From contig JAPDOI010000063.1 of NCBI GenBank assembly GCA_029168955.1, forward strand, positions 620,001 through 684,000: DNA of 64,000 bases, written 5' to 3'. Positions within the stretch are counted from its first letter, which is position 1. Each line of letters begins with the position of its first letter. The notes under the pieces are model-generated. The model was not told the origin of the DNA and searched no databases. It saw only the letters and a program-made list of their open reading frames with translations. A program made the translations under genes and the position numbers. This document shows positions 44,056 to 55,939 of this stretch, in pieces. This DNA comes from Aplectana chamaeleonis. Taxonomy: Eukaryota; Nematoda; Chromadorea; Rhabditida; Cosmocercidae.

Positions 44056-44349
44056 ATGAGCAATGATCAGGAAATGTTACTGAATGCTAGCTTTTTTTTT
44101 GAGTATCTGAAGCACTATTGCTTGGAGTCACCTGACGTGTTCAGCATAGGTGAGAGTAGTCGAAAGAGGAAGCGCAAGGTGAAAAGTTTTACTTATTTTC
44201 GTGGAAATCCATCACAGATAGAGTTTTGCGGCGGTAATCCACTTCATTTTCAATGTTCTGAGTCGATGAAAGAGAATGTGGAGTCGAACGAAACAGCGTT
44301 GGCCCCCCCCCCCCGGCGAAAAGGTATGTGTCGCATCATAGTGATGTGA
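44056..44349 (+). other. Open frame with basic cluster inside the MULE, unrecognised
   Basis: 97 codons with a nuclear-localisation-like cluster (SSRKRKRKVKSF). A donor candidate (AGCATAG|GTGAGA) falls within it and a C-run follows. It may be a decayed exon of element-borne coding sequence. No family recognised. Confidence 0.2.
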
Positions 44350-44402
44350 GACACGCTTTGGATCGCTTCTGGAGGGATTGGATCTCATGAATGCATGCGA
44401 TG

Positions 44403-44490
44403 AAGCCCCGTGTTGCGCCCAATCAGGAACCTCGCTCCTCCCCCGTTTCTCCCGCCTCCGCAGGGGTGTTGATACACGATGGCCACTACC
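44403..44490. repeat. Half of the GC-rich hairpin MITE
   Basis: Matches the right arm of 2977-3153 (CCTCGCTCCTCCCCCGTTTC, ACACGATGGCCAC). The left arm is missing. It lies inside the MULE. Confidence 0.75.
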
Positions 44491-44664
44491 CCACGGCCGC
44501 TCACGCTGACGTGCTCAAACTTGCTATTGGGTTCCAGCCTTTCCTTGCTACATAAGCTTGACAGATGGGTGGAGTCGAGCTCCAAGAAGAAGTTTCTTTA
44601 TGGAATGCTCTCACCGTATGATCGAAACGAGAGACGCAGTTTTTTTTGATTAGCTGCCGTCATA

Positions 44665-44860
44665 GTCGTAGCGAAATCCCGGTTCGCAGTTGCAGAGAAC
44701 CTCTGCTGCGACACGTACTGCAAACAGAATCATGCTAGGGTTACAAGGTCCTGGTGCGATTAATCATCGTCCCTCCTCGATTATCTTCAGGCCGCGTGCT
44801 GCAACTGCGGACAGGAATCTCACTCCGGAATGGGCATCAACGATGGAGCTCGGCTCTACC
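44665..44860. repeat. MITE of the CCGCAATTGCGG family inside the MULE
   Basis: Left GAAATCCCGGTTCGCAGTTG pairs with right CAACTGCGGACAGGAATCTC, and the centre matches 22930-23135 (GATTATCTTCA). Confidence 0.65.
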
Positions 44861-45479
44861 GATGTTGCCGATTATGGAGCAAATCAAGGTCGAAACCCAT
44901 TAAACACTTCGTTGCATATTTCTGCGAAGATTTCGAAACAACCTTCAACACTCATCTAATTCTAGCGGCTAAAAGTTAGAAACAAAATCTGTCAACTCGT
45001 GAATTCAAATCTCCTCTGGTGGGTGCCTATCTGTGAAGGCAATTAAGCTATAAGAAAAGAATTCAATTTTTGAGTTCAGTCCACAACATTTCAACAAAAG
45101 TGCAGCAGCCTAAAAACTTGATGACTCCTGCATATCATTCTAGAAGATAAACCTCATAAAGCACTTAATTCTCTAAAAAGGTTTAAAATGTGTTTAAATA
45201 AATGATCAAAAAATCAAAATGCAAAAGAAAAGAAGATCAGAAGACAGCATTCAGTTTAAGAATTACAGGTTTGGAGGTAGCCTTCACTTTTTTTGCATTT
45301 CAACCTTGAACAACGTTCACTTCTATGACTACTGTCTTGTGTGGCTCTCTTTGGCTTCCATTGAAGTCCAAAATGTTGACGATAGCCCAGAGATGGAATC
45401 CACGAACACCTTCCCACCGCTAGCTAGCGCTTCTGACCTAGACAGTCATGGTTATCGCACTAGAAGTTTGCGAACGCGG

Positions 45480-45685
45480 CTCCCTAGCTATGGCTCTATT
45501 GACCATAGCTACTCAGGAACTCGGTGCTCGCGGCCCGCGCGCATTTCGGGCCTTGCTCGCCACCCGCTCACCCCTCATTTTGAAGTGCTCGCCACCCGCT
45601 GACCCCTCGTCTCCGCTCGCCACCCGCTATGGGTATAGCGGGTCGAGTGGAGGTGGTATAGTGGGTCGCGAGCCCATTGCGAGCC
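45480..45685. repeat. GCTCGCCACCCGCT repeat cluster
   Basis: GCTCGCCACCCGCT occurs three times, followed by its mirror (AGCGGGTCGAG, AGTGGGTCGCGAGC). Related copies are at 48235-48300. Both clusters lie inside the MULE. Confidence 0.65.
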
Positions 45686-46381
45686 AGTCGACCGCTGTAT
45701 CAACAAAAATCACAGTTGGCGTCTGATTCCCCTGCATCGTTTTTTTTTCTTGCTTTCGATTTGTTTTCCTTTGTGATTTAGAACTACGGTGAAGTTTACC
45801 AAATGTTCTCCGTGGTTGCTGTCACCCTTTAGCCAGACTATGTGTGCGACCTCTTTGTCATTCGGCGAGTCAGCACATAATTATTTAATGCCTTAGGTGT
45901 ACCCACGAGTACCAGATAGGTGTTAATGACTCGCCCTAGGACAATCACGCCTCCATTATCACCATCCTCACGTCTACGTGTCACTCGATATGCCTCAGAT
46001 CATTTGTGATGACTTCTCCGACAATTTTTTTTGAACATTTCTGTCAACCCCAGCTACTCCACGTGAATAGTTCCCTATCCCTATTTTCGCTGTTCAGGTA
46101 TTTTCCATTTAGGTTCTGAAATTTCTCCAAAAAAAATGAAATTTTTTGGAACACTTCAAATTTGATCTTTTTTAAATCAGGAAAATCAAAAAGGTTCATT
46201 GCTTATTCTGAATTTTCGAATGACTCGTGAGTTAAAAATGTTGAATGTATTTGATGAAATTCAGTAAATGTAAATTCATCAGATGTTACGGGCGAGCACT
46301 TGAATTTTTGAACGGTCTTCAAATTATGTGTAACATCATAATTAATTTTGTTTCGCTCGCTGAATAATTTTTATTTTCCAG

Positions 46382-46663
46382 GTGAAATTTTTTGTTTTAC
46401 GCATGCTTCCATTCACGAACCGGTCCGCACAGTGCACCATGAGAGCTCGTGCTTATGGAGGTGAGATGCTATTTTTAATTGTTTGCGATTCTCTTCCACG
46501 GGCTTATATTAGACGACAAGAAGCAGCTGATTTAGAAGTTTTCTCTGAAGCTCTGAACGTTTCAAACTTTTCAGAGATGCTTGTTAATAGAGTTCGTAGA
46601 AGAGCTGCGTATTTGGAGCGTCTGAGGAATGGACGAAGAAAATGGAAGTCAGCCCTCGTCTGA
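46382..46663 (+). other. Arg-rich open frame inside the MULE, unrecognised
   Basis: The frame follows a TTTTCCAG acceptor and ends in a basic tail (EMLVNRVRRRAAYLERLRNG). A donor/acceptor pair inside (GGAG|GTGAGA ... ATTAG|ACGACA) would remove the hydrophobic stretch. It could be a terminal exon. No known family, and no partner exon found. Confidence 0.25.
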
Positions 46664-46669
46664 TTCTTG

Positions 46670-48140
46670 AGTCATTTTGAAAAAGGCCAATTTTTCACGT
46701 TTTTTTTTTACAAAGGGCTTGTTTTCAATGCACCCCGATGTTTTAGGAAACCATAATCCGCAGATTTCTGTAGATAATTTTCAATAACAAAATTGCAAAA
46801 TGCCTCAGAGACTTCCACATTCCTAGGGGGGCATATTCATATTTGCGAAGGGAAAAGGGGTATCCTAGGTGAAATTTGGGACGTCCAGAAAAAACTGTTT
46901 CTAAGTTCACCCTATTTTTGGGTGCTGATTACAAATCTCAGGTCCATTGGTCATTTTGTTTCGAAAGTGGATTTTTTCTGAACGTCTAAAATGTCCTTGT
47001 CGGTTCCCTTAACTTATCGCTAGCACCAAAAAGGCATTGTTTACGAATTCACTCAGGTAATTAGGGAATTTCGAGCACGGATTCTTCATGTACTGTCCCA
47101 TACCTACAACAGCGAAAACGCTATCCTCCAAATCATCGTGGCGCGGGTGAAGCAGTCCCTAGGAAGTGCACTTTTCATGTATTTTTTCAATTACTTTGCT
47201 AAACCAGTAATACAGTATCATTTCAGGAGGGATATTCGCAGCCTACAAATTCCACGAGGATCGTACAATTTCTAATGGATACCAATTAATGTAAGTGCGC
47301 TGCTATTACTTATTTGTACTACTCAATTCCACTAAAATCAATTTTTTCAGCGTCATGGCACACCGAAGAGCAGTCAGTGTGGAGAAGTAGAAGAGCTAAT
47401 GTAGCGTATATTGGCAGAGCCGTGAGGCAATGATGCTAGTGGATTCTGAAAATATTTTTTGATTTCTGTATAATTAAATTGCCAAGTTGCTGTTTGCTTC
47501 CCATGAAATAGTTCACTACAGTGATGTTATTTACAAAAAATATTACAACTTAATGCGATATTGATATTGGTATAAGTAGAATTAGAATATTTATATATTG
47601 ATAAATAAAACAAGGTCGGAAAATACTTGGTTTTATCCTAGGCGGGGGGGGCACTCAGGCCTCGAGCGAAAATGAACCAATGATTATTCAAGTTTTTTTA
47701 GTTTTCATAATAACTGATTGATACCGATATAAGGTAAATCCCTCTGCTTCTTTTTTATAGTTTAATCTCGAGTGCCTCCAGTCTGAGATAGAGCCAAATG
47801 CTTATTGTACATGGGATTGTGCTTCGTTTACTACATGCCATGATATATATTATATTTGTGACCAATTAGAATGATATGAATTCGGCGTGTGAAACCATGA
47901 TTTTGATCATTGTATTGATTGAACGCCCGCCTGTGACATTAAATGCTGAGTGAATTTGTATTGATTGCTGGAATATAATATAATAATAAACACATTTTAA
48001 CCGATTGTAGATCATAAATCTATTACTGAAAGATAAGGGATAGAGGTGGGGGAATAGATTCGATGGGGTATGAGAATTTAATGATCGGGGTGTGAGCTAG
48101 TGCTAAGCTATCACGCAAGAGTGGGCGTCACCCGCTACCA
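46670..48140. other. AT-rich interior of the MULE, no gene recognised
   Basis: Low-complexity AT sequence with short frames only. An AATAAA-rich stretch at 47590-47610 and a G8 run near 47645 are the only landmarks. Confidence 0.4.
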
Positions 48141-48799
48141 TTTTGTCAGCTACCAGGAGAAGGCGAGTGGGTGAGTGTGATGTGGCGGGCGCGCCGCCGA
48201 ATTAGTGGTGGCGGGCGGGGAGCCCCTGCCGTCGAGTGCTCGCCACCCGCTATAATTTCGCTCGCTGCCCGCGAAAAGGGTTGCTCGCCACCAGACTTTC
48301 GCTTCGCGGATGGCGAGCTCCAACCTTCTGAGTAATCAAACCACGTGCTAACCAATGACGTGGTTTGTAGTCTACCTATTTTCATCTCCCCTTTCTCGAT
48401 GAAGATTGAATATATATGGTTGTCTCGCTCGAGATCAGCTGATCGGGCCACTTTTCGTTGAATTTCACTTTTTCTCATGGATTTTGTCCGTTCCCACTAA
48501 AAAAATGAAATAAACTGAAATAAACTAACTATAACCTCAAAATGAAGATTGACATCAAAACAAGTAAAAAAAAGGCCGTGGAATAGTGATAAAATGTTAA
48601 ATGGACACAATCGATTACAGAAAACAATGAAAAGGAGTGTTCCTAAACTTCACAAGAGAATGAGCTGCAAGCAGGAAATTATTGGACATATCGAGCGATC
48701 AAGTGTGCCAAGCATCCATGTTGGTCCCGCCGCGAAAAGGTGCACTGTGAACCGGGGTCAGCTCGGGAAATTTTGACCGTTACTGGCGTATGTTTACTA

Positions 48800-50600
48800 C
48801 TGCTTGTGTTATCCAGGAAATTCCTCTGTCTATGCCGGTTTTATGTGCCATTGTCTAGACTTCTGTCTGTCATCGCCGCCAAGAGACACGAAAGTGGGCG
48901 TGGCCCCCAGGGTTTCGTACTTGAAGGCATCGTACGCGCAGAAAACCGTATATTGTTTTTTCATGTTTTTGTATAGCTAGGCCTCTCTAATGAACGAAAA
49001 TGTCGAAGGAGCCCATGAAAAACCTTCATTTGTAAAGAAAAGTCAATTGGAACACTTTGTAAATAAGAATTTGAATTTCGCTCCAAAATGGTTTTTGACG
49101 ATTTTCTGCCTTTGGAGGCCTCGTCACTGTCGTTTTCGGTGTTTTTCTCCATGTGGAGTTCGTGCCGTAACTATTTTTCATGTTGTCTTACGGTCGCACC
49201 AACATTCTAGGAAAAAGTGCTAGATGACTGGTGAGATTTGGTGGCGGATTCTCATCTTTGACGCCTTCCTACCTCATTGCCGAACGTTTTTGACGCGTCA
49301 AAGTTTACCAGTGTGGCCTACCGGGCTCAGTCATGAAATTGAGCCTGAAAAATGAAAATTGATTTCCACCGCGAACGATGGCTTTGAGCTTCTCACTACC
49401 CTAACTTCTTTGAAATTGCGCTTCGTTCGAGGGGCAGTCCACATTTGTGCCCTGATTTGCCTCTTGGTCTCGCTACTGTATTTCAGTTTCTTCAAGATGT
49501 TGACAGGTATTGTATATATGTATATTTTTGCTTTTCTATCATATATTTTATGAAAGATTTTATAAACAATACTGGCAACGCTGTGTATGATTGCGTGAAT
49601 GGTTTCGAACCCTTTATATCTGTTGAGTAACTTGCTGTGGTTTGTATCTCAGGTGATAGCATCGGGCGGATGTACGAAGTGCGCTTGACGGTCAGTGTGG
49701 ATAGGATGGACATCTACGTGAATAAATAAATAAATAAATAAACGCTTCGATGTGATTTCGTCGGTAGGATCGCGGCCAGCTACTGCAACTTCAGCCAGGG
49801 CTGGGATTCATGAGCGATCGTGTATCCTAGCTGGCTTTGTTGCAAAATCTTCAAATACCATTAACTTATGAACACTTAGTTCGGCCAGCGCTAGGCTGCA
49901 TTTGTGTTCCACGAGACCGCATCTGCGAGCTGCTGGTTAGGGCCTGGTTAAGAAGCACGAAGATGCGGTCTCGTAGTACCCAAGTGTAACCCAGCGCTAG
50001 CCGAACCAGGTGTTGACGGGTTCTTGGCCTATGAAGATTTTGCTACAAACCCAGCTGGGACCCACGCTCGTTCATGAATCCCAGCCCTGCTTCGGCTAGC
50101 GTTGGCTAACATTTGGGTCCCACGAGACCCTATCTCCGTGTTTCCTAACCAAGCCCTAACCAGCACCTCGCAAGTGCGGTCTGGTGGGACCCAAATGTAG
50201 CCCAGTGCTGACACGTTGTTGGGTTGTGAAGATTCTGCAACAAACCCAGTTGGGGCCTACAATCGTGTAGCACCTGTTTCTGTTTAGGCAGTTAAGCCAG
50301 GTGTACCCAAGGACTTAGCGGGTTGATCAACTCCCAACCGGAATCCGACAGCCTTCGGCCCGGAATCAACCAGCCGCGGAAAAGTGGCTGGCAGCATGAG
50401 GTCGTCACGCGCACCATTATACAGAAAATCTGTCGCTGTCGGCGATCCGCTCATTGCTTCGAGTTTCACCCGCCGTCAACCCGCCACACTCATTGATGTA
50501 CGAGATCCGACTGACAAATTCGCATGGGCCTAGACCGGCTGGCCCTCTATTGACCGTGTTGCGTGCGCCACGCACCCGGTATCAACTCGGTGGGTATGTG
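48800..50600. repeat. Segmental duplication copy A, non-coding block (matches 59183-61090)
   Basis: It contains the TGCTTGTGTTATCCAGGAAA start, a LINE/SINE-like segment ending in (AATA)n at 49724-49742, and a palindromic block around CCAGCGCTAGGCTGCAT / CCCAGCGCTAGCCGAACC at 49880-50215. The same sequence order occurs at 59183-60340. Confidence 0.8.
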
Positions 50601-50915
50601 AAAGCCTAAGTTCATCCTATGTTGAAGCCTGAGTGTGGAAGGATAAGCCGCACGCACCTATGGCATTATCCTTAAAGTGGGGAGGCTGCGCGCAAGCAGA
50701 GAGATTTCTTATGGCGGTGGTAATTCTTAATCGAATCGTGGGGTTCATTTTCTGCCAAGTGTGCCTACAGCACTTTTCCAATACGACGCGTGGTGGAAAC
50801 AAGCTCTGCGATTGCCGCTGCGCAACCGCTCCCGTTGATAATTAGCGGTTGCGGTGGATCAAAATCCCAATTTTTTTTCTTAAAAAACCGCTAAATGTCT
50901 AATCGTATTTTTCAG

Positions 50916-51009
50916 TCATTTGCAGCTGTTGAAGGATTTGTAACGGATGCTACGGAGGATCTCAACGACGATTATATCCTGAAATGTGCCTATAGAATGA
51001 AATCTATTT
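50916..51009 (+). pseudogene. SWT1 exon 7 copy, orphaned by deletion
   Basis: 94 bp, still in frame (SFAAVEGFVTDATEDLNDDY, then ILKCAYRMKSI), with an intact TTTTTCAG acceptor and GTGAGT donor. It is almost identical to exon 7 of the intact gene at 63103-63196. Exons 1-6 are absent: the sequence jumps at about 50838 from the block matching 61480 to the block matching 63025. It cannot encode SWT1 on its own. Confidence 0.92.
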
Positions 51010-52180
51010 GTGAGTAATTTTCGAGTTTTGAACCCGAAGCTCCGCCCATTCTTTTTCGAAATATTTTTTCCATGCCATGAATTGAATCCCTGTCCTCTGG
51101 GGATTTACGCGGTGACCTAAAAGCCTCGCCCAGTCTTTGGGACTTCTCAGGCCGTGACCCGAAACCCCGCCCAAATTTCTATGATTCTACGCTACAAATC
51201 TAAATTTCACATTCAACTTACAGGCTATAAAACGGCGAAATTCACTTGGTTCCTACGCGTGCTGGTGCGGAGCGGAGGTTCGAGACAGTGAGAAAGCGTA
51301 GGGCAGACGGAGGCCGAGGCGTCGCGCGCACCGCTCGCGCCTCGAGGGATGTGAATTTCGACGTTTTATAGAGGGTATGTCTCTGACAATGACCAACAAG
51401 CCCCTCCCACTTTATTATTGCCGTTAATGCATAAGTTTAAGTCGATGACCCAAATGCCTCCCACTGTTTTAAGGAAGATGATCCAGAAGCTCCGCCTAAA
51501 TTTCTATATTTCTATGCAGCGACCGCAAGCTCCGCCCACTGCTCATTGCTAATTGCCATGACCCAAATGCCCCGCTCACAATTTTATGGCTTAATGTCAT
51601 GTCCCAGCAGTCCCAGTCAGTGTTTTATGATTTTATGTGACGTCTCAAATGCTAACCCCAATTTCATGACTTTTTTGCATTAACCCGAAGCCCCGCCCAC
51701 TATTTTATGATCTCGTGCTATGACCCAGACGCTCCGCCCACAATTCTGTGGCGCCACGGCAATATTGTACAAGCCCCGCCAACTTTTCTTGGCTTCCTGC
51801 GCAATTACCCAGAAGCCCCGCCCTTAGTCCTATGGATTTCTGCGGGGTAACTAGTAGCCACGCCCACAAATCCGCGGCGTTCAACTCAATGGCTACTATT
51901 CCATGGTGTCAGTGCGATGACGTCCCAGTCTGCCCACTACTTGTGGCTTTTAATGCCATTGCATGAAGCGCGCTCATTTTATCGTTTTACGCGATTATCC
52001 GAAGCCACGCCCGCTATTTTATGGAATTCTACGCGATGAAAGTGAGTCGCATATTTTCTTGGCTTTCGATGTTTTGACTCGGAGCCACGCCCACCTTTCT
52101 GTGACTCTCTATGCGATGGCTGGAAACCCCGCCCATTACTTTGTGGTTTTATTGCAAGTGTTTGTGCCATGTCTGGTCTA
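51010..52180. repeat. GCCCCGCCCAC minisatellite (about 45-55 bp unit), copy A
   Basis: Degenerate units of the form GACCCAGAAGCCCCGCCCAC followed by TATTTTATGGCTTTATGC repeat some 20 times in the intron after SWT1 exon 7. An unrelated TIR-like insert at about 51225-51375 (GGCGAAATTCACTTGG ... GAATTTCGACGTTTTATAG) interrupts it. Confidence 0.85.
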
Positions 52181-52189
52181 GCTAAAGTT

Positions 52190-53560
52190 CAAGCACCTAT
52201 TTTTGTATCTAACCATTTATTAGTGTGTGTTTTTCCATGCGTTTAAAGTGAGCTGTTCTTCTCTGGAAACATATTTATTTCTTCAATGCATCTCATCGTC
52301 TTCGCATTTGCCAGTCCCTCCATCGCATCAACTCTTCTCTTCCGCCCCATTCCGTAGCTTCCAATCATAACTTATTTACAATTTAATACACAAGTATCCT
52401 GGATACACGCCCAGAACTTATGTGCCTCATATCCAACCAAAGGAGAAGCGCTTTACTATAATTTTTACCCTAACGAAAACTTGACTTTGAAAAAGCTTCA
52501 TATTAATTGGACGGAATTATCGAATTCTTCGCAAAAAAAAAAGAATTTTAAACAGTGTACTGTGCTTTTCTGAACCAAATTCCGGTCCGCAATTGCGTCT
52601 CAACACGCTTCACGGCCACGCGCATCCGAGTCGGAAGAGTTTCCAGCGCCGCAGCCGCCGATCTGTTGACTCTAGGTGGGTTTTAGAAACTGGAAAGTAA
52701 ACGAAATTAGAGAAAACTGTGTTGAAAAACCATATCGAGTCGGTTTCGGCGCTGGAAACTCGACTGACTTCAGCGCGTGCGGCCGCAAAGCGTGTCGAGA
52801 CGCAATTGCGGCCCGGAATTTGAACCAGATAAGCACAGTACCTACCGTCGTTCAGAATATTCACCTGGTTATCTGGTGGAGAGTAGAAGGAATGTTGATT
52901 TTTCTCTTTTATGAGTGGTTTTTATTTTGTGTATGTGTGTTTTCCTAATGTGGGTGTGCGCTTTTCTTTGTGACTATTTTTCTCTCACATTTGCCTTATG
53001 GGAATGTAATCAACATGTAATATATGGTATATACTACAAGAACGCTATTAGTGTTCTAGCGGAGAGTACGCACCGTAATCTTTGCAGTGAAATTTAATGC
53101 CTAGTCGCTGCTATTTGCAGACCGAACAATTGATTTGACGTCAACGGATGAGTTTTTCACCTTTTTCTTGCTCCGTGGGTTTTTTGATGAAGATGGAGGG
53201 AAATATTCGAAGAAGCTAAAGTTTTCTTTCTATTTTAGGTTTGTTGTATCCTTCACTTTATCCTGTCTTTATTTTGCACTCTACTCCCAAGCATCTGCTT
53301 GTTTTTTTTCTTTATATCGGCCGGTTCTGCGTCTCATTTTATTTCCTCCCACCTTGCTGCAGGCGCCCACTATGTGGCCCCACTGCGATCCATGTTGGGG
53401 TCATCAAGGCGAAGGCTTGATTATGGTGTAAGAGTGCGGAAACCATTTACTAAAGAGTTTAACCGGCTTGACAGATAGAATTCAAGTGGTTCCCTGGGAT
53501 ACTCTGAGCGCTCAACAGTTGCAGCTCGGGAGATTCGCCCTAGGGGCTTCATTAGAAGGG
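52190..53560. other. No gene recognised outside the MITE at 52560-52838
   Basis: AT-rich sequence. 52915-53050 resembles 35800-35930. Short frames only. The boundary of duplication copy A appears to lie near 52200. Confidence 0.4.
52560..52838. mobile_element. TA-flanked palindromic MITE, 279 bp
   Basis: The same length and ends (CTGTGCTTTTCTGAACCAAA ... GAACCAGATAAGCACAG) as 31828-32106, flanked by TA at 52558-52559 and 52839-52840. Confidence 0.85.
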
Positions 53561-53567
53561 TCACCCG

Positions 53568-54003
53568 CAGGGATGAGCGGAATTCCGATTTCCGATGGTT
53601 TTTGGTCTTCCGATTTATGAATTCCGATTTCCGAAAAAAGCCTGAAAATGCGGAAGAAATCGGAAATATTCACGAGATAAAAAATTTTTACGCTCTCCCT
53701 GGCCAAATCCCCAGAGGGTTAATTTAGGCGCTGAATTCGGATTCGAGGTCCGTTTTCACTTTTCACAAAGCCAGAGTTGATTGAGTTTGCATAAAAACTT
53801 TCAGTAAAGAAGGGTGAGTTCAAGTTTTTTGGTGGTACGCGTAGTCACCAGGGGGAGCGTTAAGAATTTCACTGAATGTATTTCCGATTTCCGCATTCCG
53901 ATTTCCGATGGTTTTTGGCGTTCCGATTTCCGATTTCCGAAATTGAGAAGGTTCTTCCGATTTTCGATTTCCGAAGTTCAGAAAAAAATTCCGCTCATCC
54001 CTG
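53568..54003. mobile_element. hAT-type MITE with 8-bp target duplication
   Basis: 436 bp. Terminal inverted repeats CAGGGATGAGCGGAATT and AATTCCGCTCATCCCTG are flanked by GTCACCCG at 53560-53567 and 54004-54011. The CAGGG start and 8-bp duplication are diagnostic of hAT elements. Subterminal regions carry many ATTCCGATTTCCG copies (at least ten), as expected of transposase-binding repeats. No transposase. Confidence 0.9.
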
Positions 54004-54024
54004 GTCACCCGTGGTGGTTGTAAT

Positions 54025-54165
54025 GTTCTCCAACCGTAGGATAGGCGGAGGAGGGGCTCCTTGTTCCGTCAGATCACGTGCGTCGCTCCTCCCCCATTCG
54101 TCCAATCACGTGCGTCGCTCATCTCCGGTTTCCCCGCCTCTATTGCGGATGGGAAACATTACCAC
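54025..54165. repeat. Diverged GC-rich hairpin MITE
   Basis: TGGTTGTAATGTTCTCCAAC near 54012 partly mirrors GGGAAACATTACCACGACCA, and GATCACGTGCGTCGCTCCTC recurs as AATCACGTGCGTCGCTCATC. Distantly related to 2977-3153. Confidence 0.55.
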
Positions 54166-54940
54166 GACCACCCAGTCGCGTTTGGCGCAGATTGCGTGAG
54201 GCAAGTTCACTTTATCACAGAGGTTTTGTCACTAAGATGTGGAATGATTTGTGTTATTGTGACGAAAATCGGACAATATCAGTTTGGAAATCAGACAATA
54301 TCATGTCTTTCGCCACGTTGTCCTTGACGCGACGGCCTGTCTCCGCGCGGCCACAACTCGGGTGAGGCGTCGTTGACTATTGGATTAGTGCGGTTCTGTA
54401 ATGTTGATCACTCGACACGATTGATATTATAGGTTTGCTTTTCGTCGCTCCGCTCAGCGGTGGAAGTGTAAATGATGTCTTAGAGCGCGAATAGAAACCC
54501 GTCGCTGAAAGGCGTGGCATCATTCAGTGCTTTAGTATTGATCACGCCACACCACATGCTTCTCAGTCGCCTGCTACAATGCCTTCCGACAATGGGACAG
54601 TATTTGGGATTGAAGGTTTTTTGGAGTACCATCGCGATGCTACGTGGCTGGATTTTCTCTGTAGGTATCGATTGAGATTATGCCTCATGAAAAAAGCTAG
54701 AACCCCAAATCGAATATAAACTTCCCAGAACTAGCACCTCGGGGGGATCCCAAAACTTTTGGATTTTGGAAGAAAAAGATGGGGCTCGCTCCGATTTTGA
54801 AAAGTCTCGCAAAGCCCCGCTTCACCCTGGCGGGCGGTCATTAGCGAGGTAGCTGCGCACAAACGGGCCCTTACGTGCACTCAGGTAAGTCCCTGTAATT
54901 TCTGTTTGAATATTATTAATCCCATTCATCTTGAATAATA

Positions 54941-55905
54941 TTGTATTGGTTCCAGCGTGACTACATCAGCCGGATATCTTCATTCAGTGCCACTTGCCCC
55001 ACTTCGGAATGTGACAGCGACCTATGCAGAGTGCCAGTTCAACGTTGTACCGTACCAGTACGGGTACACGGTAGTTGGATTTTCTTAAAATTTTCTGCCA
55101 CCGTGATACGTACGCCGTTTTTCGAAATCTGTAGGGTAAAATCTTTTTTTTTATTTTCGAAAAATTGATGGGATAACTTTGGCTGAAGAGTGTGTAGAAA
55201 TTTTTGAGAGCTACAGTTTGAAAATTTTTCTTGAAGGTTGAGTGTGGGCTCGATTGTAAAGTGTCCGTGAACCATCAATGCTTTAACCATCTGTTGTGGG
55301 AGAAGAAGGTCTCGAGCAGTTACGATTCGAAACGCCAATCTCATTTGAGAGGATAGGAAATTGAGCTGATTTTGCGCATGCACTGCTTTACCCGTGGTTG
55401 TGGTGGTTCAATTCGTTGTGTATGGGAGTATGAACAAAATATTGACGACGCTGTGGTTAGTTATTGTCTAGATAGTTGAATTTTCATGTTATGATTCACC
55501 AGTCTTGAGAAAATTTCCCTTTTTTAGTGCGTCAGACCCTACCATCTAACTTCTGTGTGGAACAAATTTTTCGTTGAGAGCTGTGTCAAGGAGGAAAACA
55601 ATGGTTCATTGCTTGGGGAATCATTTTACTTTGGTGCCTAAAAAATTTCTGTTAGCGCAGTTTGAATAGATATAATTTTATGAGATTAATTTTTTTCAGG
55701 TGAAACTTGGAACTCCAGATGAAGTTGTGGGTGTTTTGGCTGATCAAATGAGAAGTCAAATTTCTTTGTCTCTGGCAGCTGACCCCAGTGGTATGACATT
55801 TGTATTAGCGTCAACGCAGAAGACTTCACCAGATTTATGGCGCACATTTCAGTACTTGAGACCAGCTGGGATTCGGGGTCAAACAACAAGAATACTGATA
55901 CACTA
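54941..55905 (+). other. Possible multi-exon gene, unrecognised
   Basis: Several segments look exonic: 54956-55070 after TTGGTTCCAG (Cys-containing), 55237-55308 (VECGLDCKVSVNHQCFNHLL), and 55370-55455 (CFTRGCGGSIRCVWEYEQ, then NIDDAV, with a G|GTTAGT donor). The last joins in phase 0 to 55700-55905 (KLGTPDEVVGVLADQMRSQI, then TSPDLWRTFQYLRPAG). Regular Cys spacing hints at an extracellular or zinc-binding product, but I cannot assign a family, and alternative frames exist in the first segment. A truncated LINE follows at once, so the 3' end may have been replaced. Confidence 0.3.
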
Positions 55906-55939
55906 ATTCTCGTAATAGCGAAGTTTGTGGGGGGGATTC

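Larger units (their letters stand above)
41573..48791. mobile_element. Mutator-like element (MULE), about 7.2 kb, with TIRs
   Basis: A 9-bp direct repeat, GTTTACTAC, flanks the element at 41564-41572 and 48792-48800. The duplicated locus has a single uninterrupted GTTTACTAC at 59175-59183, the empty site. The ends are inverted repeats of about 100 bp: left GCCAGTAACGGTC near 41577 mirrors GACCGTTACTGGC near 48774, and CTTTTCGCGGCGGGACCA lies in both. A 9-bp duplication with long TIRs is the Mutator pattern. The interior is mostly non-coding and repeat-laden, with a SWIM-containing transposase remnant at 42542-42990. It is probably non-autonomous now. Confidence 0.85.
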
